Assembly (NCBI RefSeq): GCF_003711225.1
Contig: NZ_CP031030.1
Span: forward strand, 5,518,001-5,582,000
DNA length: 64,000 nucleotides
Reading direction: 5' to 3'
DNA from: Runella sp. SP2
Lineage (GTDB): Bacteria; Bacteroidota; Bacteroidia; Cytophagales; Spirosomataceae
The position numbers were made by a program, and so were the translations under genes. The notes beneath the pieces are model-generated. The model saw only the letters and a program-made list of their open reading frames with translations, was not told the origin of the DNA and searched no databases. Shown here in pieces: positions 60,766 through 64,000 of the stretch (positions are counted from its first letter, which is position 1; the number at the start of each line of letters is the position of its first letter).

Positions 60766-61270
60766 TGAGATAAAAAACGATTTGGTTCTCAAGAATTTTG
60801 TGAGAGAAAAATGTGAAGACGAAGGACTATGTGTTGACATTGACCCACGAATTCCACCAGAAAGGATAGTGATTATCAAGGTTGATGATTATTATAATAG
60901 TTTCAACGTAGAAAAACGACCTGCCTCTCCCGACTGTCTCATTATTGTTCAGTGCAGCGATACTACATTTTCAGCAACGATTGTTGAAATGAAAAACATT
61001 GATTATTCTGCGGGATTCACGGTTGAAAACATGAGGGAAAAATTTGATACCTGCTTAAATGACTTTATGCGAAAACAGTTTGCCAAATATTTTGACCGAG
61101 AATTTAAAAAAATCACCTTGTTTTTCGTAAATAGAATTGAATTGCATCGTGCTTCTGCTTACGATGACACTTTGAAAACGAAAATTTTGATGAATACGTT
61201 ATTTACTTTTCGGGGTCGTCTTTGTAAAATAGAACTCAGATTTCCAACACCCGCCGTCAAGCCTTGTTAA
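60758..61270 (+). CDS. Uncharacterised protein with PD-(D/E)XK-like signature, partner of AAA ATPase
   Basis: 170 residues with no family I recognise. Residues 58-80 fit a restriction-endonuclease-like active site: PD at 58-59, then IVEMKN with Glu 77 and Lys 79, i.e. D-x17-E-x-K, with strand-like sequence between (LIIVQCSDTTFSATIV). The C-terminal half is alpha/beta with FFVNRIELHRASAYDD. Because the motif is short, nuclease function is hypothetical. It starts inside the ATPase 3' end (8-nt overlap). It may be the effector of a two-gene defence system. The C-terminus (FPTPAVKPC) shows no truncation sign. Confidence 0.7.
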   Translation: MISEIKNDLVLKNFVREKCEDEGLCVDIDPRIPPERIVIIKVDDYYNSFNVEKRPASPDCLIIVQCSDTTFSATIVEMKNIDYSAGFTVENMREKFDTCLNDFMRKQFAKYFDREFKKITLFFVNRIELHRASAYDDTLKTKILMNTLFTFRGRLCKIELRFPTPAVKPC

Positions 61271-61295
61271 ACGATACAAAATACCAACATATACC

Positions 61296-61619
61296 ATGCA
61301 AGAAGATAAACACATCGAAATCGAACAACAAATCAACGTCGAAATCTCAGAAGAAATGGCCGAAGGCGTTTATTCTAATTTGGCCATGATTGCCCATTCC
61401 AACAGCGAATTTATCTTAGATTTCATCCGTCTCATGCCTAACGTTCCTAAAGCGAAAGTGAAAGCTAGAGTTATTCTTACCCCTGAGCACGCCAAACGTT
61501 TGTTAGCCGCTTTAAAAGACAACATCCGTAAGTTTGAAGATGCCCACGGCGACATTCGCCAATCTGGCGAAGAAGAGTTTCCCTTTATGAATTTTGGCGG
61601 CCCAATGGGCGAAGCCTAA
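61296..61619 (+). CDS. DUF3467 domain protein
   Basis: 107 residues with the DUF3467 pattern: EISEEMAEGVYSNLAMIAHSNSEFILDF, then VILTPEHAKRLLAALKDNI. This small cytosolic family is widespread in Bacteroidota and has no known function. It starts 25 nt after the preceding cassette, but family conservation suggests it is chromosomal core rather than part of it. A 22-bp inverted repeat follows immediately. The Glu-rich tail (GEEEFPFMNFGGPMGE) is typical of the family. Confidence 0.88.
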   Translation: MQEDKHIEIEQQINVEISEEMAEGVYSNLAMIAHSNSEFILDFIRLMPNVPKAKVKARVILTPEHAKRLLAALKDNIRKFEDAHGDIRQSGEEEFPFMNFGGPMGEA

Positions 61620-61623
61620 ATGG

Positions 61624-61697
61624 AGTGTCGAGTGCGGAGTGCAGAATATCGAATAACATCGCACGCGTGCTCCCGTCTGCACTCCGCACTCGACACT
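61624..61697. repeat. 22-bp perfect inverted repeat before the bestrophin gene
   Basis: Arms 61624-61645 and 61676-61697 are exact inverses (30-nt loop). A partial copy follows at 61705-61717. It is placed 4 nt after the DUF3467 stop and could be a terminator (no long T-run) or a dispersed palindromic repeat. Confidence 0.8.
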
Positions 61698-61736
61698 TTA
61701 AATTCTGCACTCGACATTCTTTCTTCGACATTCTCC

Positions 61737-62600
61737 ATGATTAGTTATAACCCCAAAGATTGGTGGAAGCTTATTTTTGCGTTCCACAAAAGCGACACTT
61801 TTCGCTCTTTATTACCTGGAATTCTGGGCGTTGCGGCTTACACAGTGGTGGTCGCTTACATCGAAAATGATATTTTTCACGCCTCTTTCAAAAACACTAC
61901 CGTCGTTCACTCGCTGGTAGGTTTTGTGCTTTCGATGTTGCTTGTTTTTCGTACCAACACCGCCTACGACCGCTGGTGGGAAGGCCGTCGTTTTTGGGGG
62001 AGTTTTGTGAATAATTCACGTAACTTAGCGCTCAAACTCAACACGTTTCTACCCCATCATCCTGAAATCAGAAAGACGTTTAAAGTACTCATTACCAACT
62101 ACATTCTTGCCGCAAAAGAACACTTGCGTTCGGGAGTGCATGTGAAGCACCTAGAGAATATAGGCGAATACGACAGCACGTTTTATAGCAAGAAAAAGCA
62201 TGTTCCCAACCAAATTATGGGGGCGATTTATGACGAGGTCAATACCCTTTACCAGCACAAACTACTCACGGGCGACCAGCTATTTCTCATCAATGAAGAA
62301 CTCCGCTCTTTCACCGACAACATCGGTGGCTGTGAGCGTATCAAGCGCACGCCCATTCCGTTTGCCTACAGTTTATTTTTGAAAAAAGTCATTTTCTTGT
62401 ACGTATTTACGATGCCCATTGGGTTTGTGGTGGAGTTTAAGTATTGGGCAGCCCCCATTGTAGCCATCGTTTTCTACATCTTCGCCAGCATCGAAGTTTT
62501 GGCCGAAGAAATTGAAGACCCCTTCGGAACCGACGCCAACGACCTCCCTACGGATACCATTTACGAAACCATCAAAGCCAACCTCGACGAAATTCTATAA
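61737..62600 (+). CDS. Bestrophin-family membrane channel protein
   Basis: 287 residues from MISYNPKDWWKLIFAF; the ATG at 61620 would read through the inverted repeat and is rejected. It has the family pattern FRSLLPGILGVAAYTVVVAY, RTNTAYDRWWEGRRFWG, and four hydrophobic helices with the acidic tail EDPFGTDANDLPTD. Bestrophins are anion or cation channels of the inner membrane; ion selectivity here is unknown. The gene follows the palindrome and precedes pyrB by 87 nt. Confidence 0.93.
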   Translation: MISYNPKDWWKLIFAFHKSDTFRSLLPGILGVAAYTVVVAYIENDIFHASFKNTTVVHSLVGFVLSMLLVFRTNTAYDRWWEGRRFWGSFVNNSRNLALKLNTFLPHHPEIRKTFKVLITNYILAAKEHLRSGVHVKHLENIGEYDSTFYSKKKHVPNQIMGAIYDEVNTLYQHKLLTGDQLFLINEELRSFTDNIGGCERIKRTPIPFAYSLFLKKVIFLYVFTMPIGFVVEFKYWAAPIVAIVFYIFASIEVLAEEIEDPFGTDANDLPTDTIYETIKANLDEIL

Positions 62601-62654
62601 GCACACTTTTCAAGGTTTTTGAGGCCGAATATTTCGCAAACGTGCAGGGATTTG

Positions 62655-62662
62655 TACCTTTG
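62655..62662 (+). promoter_or_regulatory. Putative -7 box of pyrB promoter
   Basis: TACCTTTG lies 25 nt before ATG 62688. At 18 nt upstream only TTTCG is seen in place of TTTG. Confidence 0.5.
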
Positions 62663-62687
62663 CAAAACTTTTTTTGTGCTCCTGACC

Positions 62688-63608
62688 ATGTCACAACTTT
62701 CCGTAAGGCACCTACTCGGCATCAAAAACCTCACCGAATCAGATATTTACACGATTTTAGATACGGCTACTCAGTTCAAAGACGTCATCAATCGGCCCAT
62801 CAAAAAAGTCCCTTCTTTGCGCGATGTGACGATTGCCAACGTTTTTTTTGAAAACTCTACCCGCACTCGTTTATCGTTTGAATTGGCCGAAAAACGACTT
62901 TCTGCCGACGTAGTTAATTTTTCTGCTTCGGGAAGTTCGGTCAAAAAAGGGGAAACCTTGCTCGATACCGTCAACAACATTTTGGCCATGAAAGTCGATA
63001 TGATTGTGATGCGGCACAGTAGCCCAGGCGCTCCGCATTTCTTGTCTGAGCGGATTACTGCCAATGTCGTCAACGCAGGCGACGGCACCCACGAGCACCC
63101 TACCCAAGCGTTGTTGGATGCGTTTTCCATTCGTGAGCAAATTGGTGATTTGGCGGGGAAAAAGATTGCCATCATTGGCGATATTCTTCACTCTCGGGTC
63201 GCGCTTTCTAACATTTTTTGCCTCAAAAAACTAGGCGCCGAAGTCCGCGTGTGTGGGCCAACCACGCTTATCCCAAAATACATTTCTTCGTTGGGCGTAC
63301 AAGTGAGCCACAACGTGAAAGAAACGCTCCAATGGTGCGATGTCGCCAACGTGCTCCGTATTCAATTAGAACGCCTGCAAGTAAAATACTTCCCAAGCCT
63401 TCGTGAGTATTCGTTGTATTTTGGTATTAATCGTCAAATGCTCGACGAACTTGACCGCGACATTGTCTTGATGCACCCTGGGCCTATCAACCGTGGGGTC
63501 GAACTCACCTCTGATGCCGCCGATTCGCGTCAAAGTATCATCTTAAACCAAGTAGAAAACGGAGTAGCTGTGCGCATGGCGGTGCTTTATCTATTGGCTC
63601 AACAGTAG
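62688..63608 (+). CDS. pyrB: Aspartate carbamoyltransferase catalytic subunit
   Basis: 306 residues from MSQLSVRHLLGIKNL; the start at 62619 would span the -7 box. Carbamoyl phosphate motif FFENSTRTRLSFE, aspartate-binding HPTQALLDAF and HPGPINRGVE are all present. It makes carbamoyl aspartate, the committed step of pyrimidine synthesis. The regulatory subunit pyrI is not adjacent, and the catalytic chain looks complete. It is transcribed from its own likely promoter, with the GH43-like gene 24 nt downstream. Confidence 0.96.
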   Translation: MSQLSVRHLLGIKNLTESDIYTILDTATQFKDVINRPIKKVPSLRDVTIANVFFENSTRTRLSFELAEKRLSADVVNFSASGSSVKKGETLLDTVNNILAMKVDMIVMRHSSPGAPHFLSERITANVVNAGDGTHEHPTQALLDAFSIREQIGDLAGKKIAIIGDILHSRVALSNIFCLKKLGAEVRVCGPTTLIPKYISSLGVQVSHNVKETLQWCDVANVLRIQLERLQVKYFPSLREYSLYFGINRQMLDELDRDIVLMHPGPINRGVELTSDAADSRQSIILNQVENGVAVRMAVLYLLAQQ

Positions 63609-63632
63609 TTGGGAACTAATAGATAACCTATC

Positions 63633-64000
63633 ATGAAAATACTACCAAAACGTCGTACGTTTACTGCGTACCTCGCAGAAGGTATTGCCTTTTGCTTCTT
63701 GCTCTTTTTTGCATTTTGCCCAACTTTTGCCCAAACGCGAACGTACTGCAACCCGATTAATCTGGATTATGGCTTTACTCCCATTCCCAATTTTTCGGAA
63801 GCAGGGCGGCATCGTGCCACCGCCGACCCCGTCATTGTCAATTTCAAAGGCACCTATTTTCTTTTTTCTACCAATCAATGGGGCTATTGGTGGAGCAAAG
63901 ATTTGTCAAAATGGAACTTTATAAGTCGTAAGTTTCTCCTTCCGCACAACAAAGTCTATGACGAATTATGCGCCCCCGCCGTTTGGGCCATGGACGATAC
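63633..64000 (+). CDS. GH43-like propeller protein, 3' end outside window
   Basis: An open frame of 122 codons at the right edge, partial. It begins MKILPKRRTF with a signal peptide ending near TFAQTRTY. Later residues AGRHRATADPVIVNF and GTYFLFSTNQWGYWW match the first blade of GH43-type five-bladed propellers, with the Asp of ADPV at the usual catalytic base position. Enzymatic class cannot be settled from the fragment. It follows pyrB by 24 nt, but a functional link is unlikely. Confidence 0.75.
   Translation, partial: MKILPKRRTFTAYLAEGIAFCFLLFFAFCPTFAQTRTYCNPINLDYGFTPIPNFSEAGRHRATADPVIVNFKGTYFLFSTNQWGYWWSKDLSKWNFISRKFLLPHNKVYDELCAPAVWAMDD

Noticed and set aside
61620-61736. N-terminal extension of the bestrophin from ATG 61620
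   Set aside because: The extension is encoded by the 22-bp inverted repeat region and is absent from family members I know; ATG 61737 fits the conserved start.
1-64000. tRNA, rRNA, transposase and prophage genes
   Set aside because: Looked for by eye in all gaps and frames; no cloverleaf, rRNA segment, DDE/serine recombinase motif or phage structural gene was recognised.

Overview
The window looks like chromosome of a Cytophagales-type Bacteroidota, probably in or near Spirosomataceae/Runella (lineage is inference). Supporting signs are a PorP/SprF-family protein, two secreted proteins ending in type IX secretion (T9SS) sorting domains, SPII/SPI-rich envelope genes, and repeated Bacteroidota-type promoters (TTTG or TTG, 18-21 nt, then TAnnTTTG). 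Shine-Dalgarno sequences are largely absent. No tRNA, rRNA, CRISPR array, integrase or transposase gene was seen.

Region 1 (1-20 kb) is mostly housekeeping and envelope genes: a truncated beta-propeller sensor kinase, prfA, a dual Fe-S protein, a DUF5009 membrane protein, doxX-like/rlmN, a quinone oxidoreductase, PorP/SprF, a carotenoid desaturase, a MOSC protein, a YjjG-type nucleotidase, a patatin, an FG-GAP T9SS protein, a membrane protein carrying an in-frame palindromic repeat, and a CobW GTPase.

Region 2 (19.3-30.5 kb) holds an M1 peptidase, a Cthe_2159-type lipoprotein, a GHL10-type hydrolase with T9SS tail, a SIMPL protein and a FAN1-like nuclease. Two DUF433-type modules sit in the gaps, each bracketed by a direct repeat that is also a terminator hairpin. 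One is an intact DUF433-DUF5615 toxin-antitoxin-like pair inside a perfect 35-bp repeat. A four-copy, 107-bp tandem array made of small hairpins fills 29989-30405.

Region 3 (30.5-41.7 kb) has an OmpA/PD40 protein, Hsp20, a small kinase, an acyl-CoA dehydrogenase, a GH43-like protein, a two-gene molybdenum hydroxylase, aat, an SGNH hydrolase and an unknown secreted protein.

Region 4 (41.8-58 kb) is the most coherent block. It contains a five-gene operon (FHA-protease, Ser/Thr kinase, PP2C phosphatase, second kinase, beta-barrel protein), a two-gene operon (unknown membrane protein, ABC exporter), three tandem TPR sensor kinases and a convergent LuxR-type response regulator. The promoters of the first two operons share an 18-bp block placed exactly 18 bp before a GAnCTTTG -7 box, with additional AGGAAAACCT-type near-palindromes spaced 22-24 bp apart. 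The same sites lie upstream of the kinase triplet, so one regulator probably links two-component input to Ser/Thr phosphorylation and export.

Region 5 (58-64 kb) has asnS, a more AT-rich two-gene cassette (AAA ATPase plus a protein with a PD-(D/E)XK-like signature, preceded by a palindrome over its -7 box) that may be an undescribed defence pair, then DUF3467, a bestrophin, pyrB and the start of a GH43-like gene.
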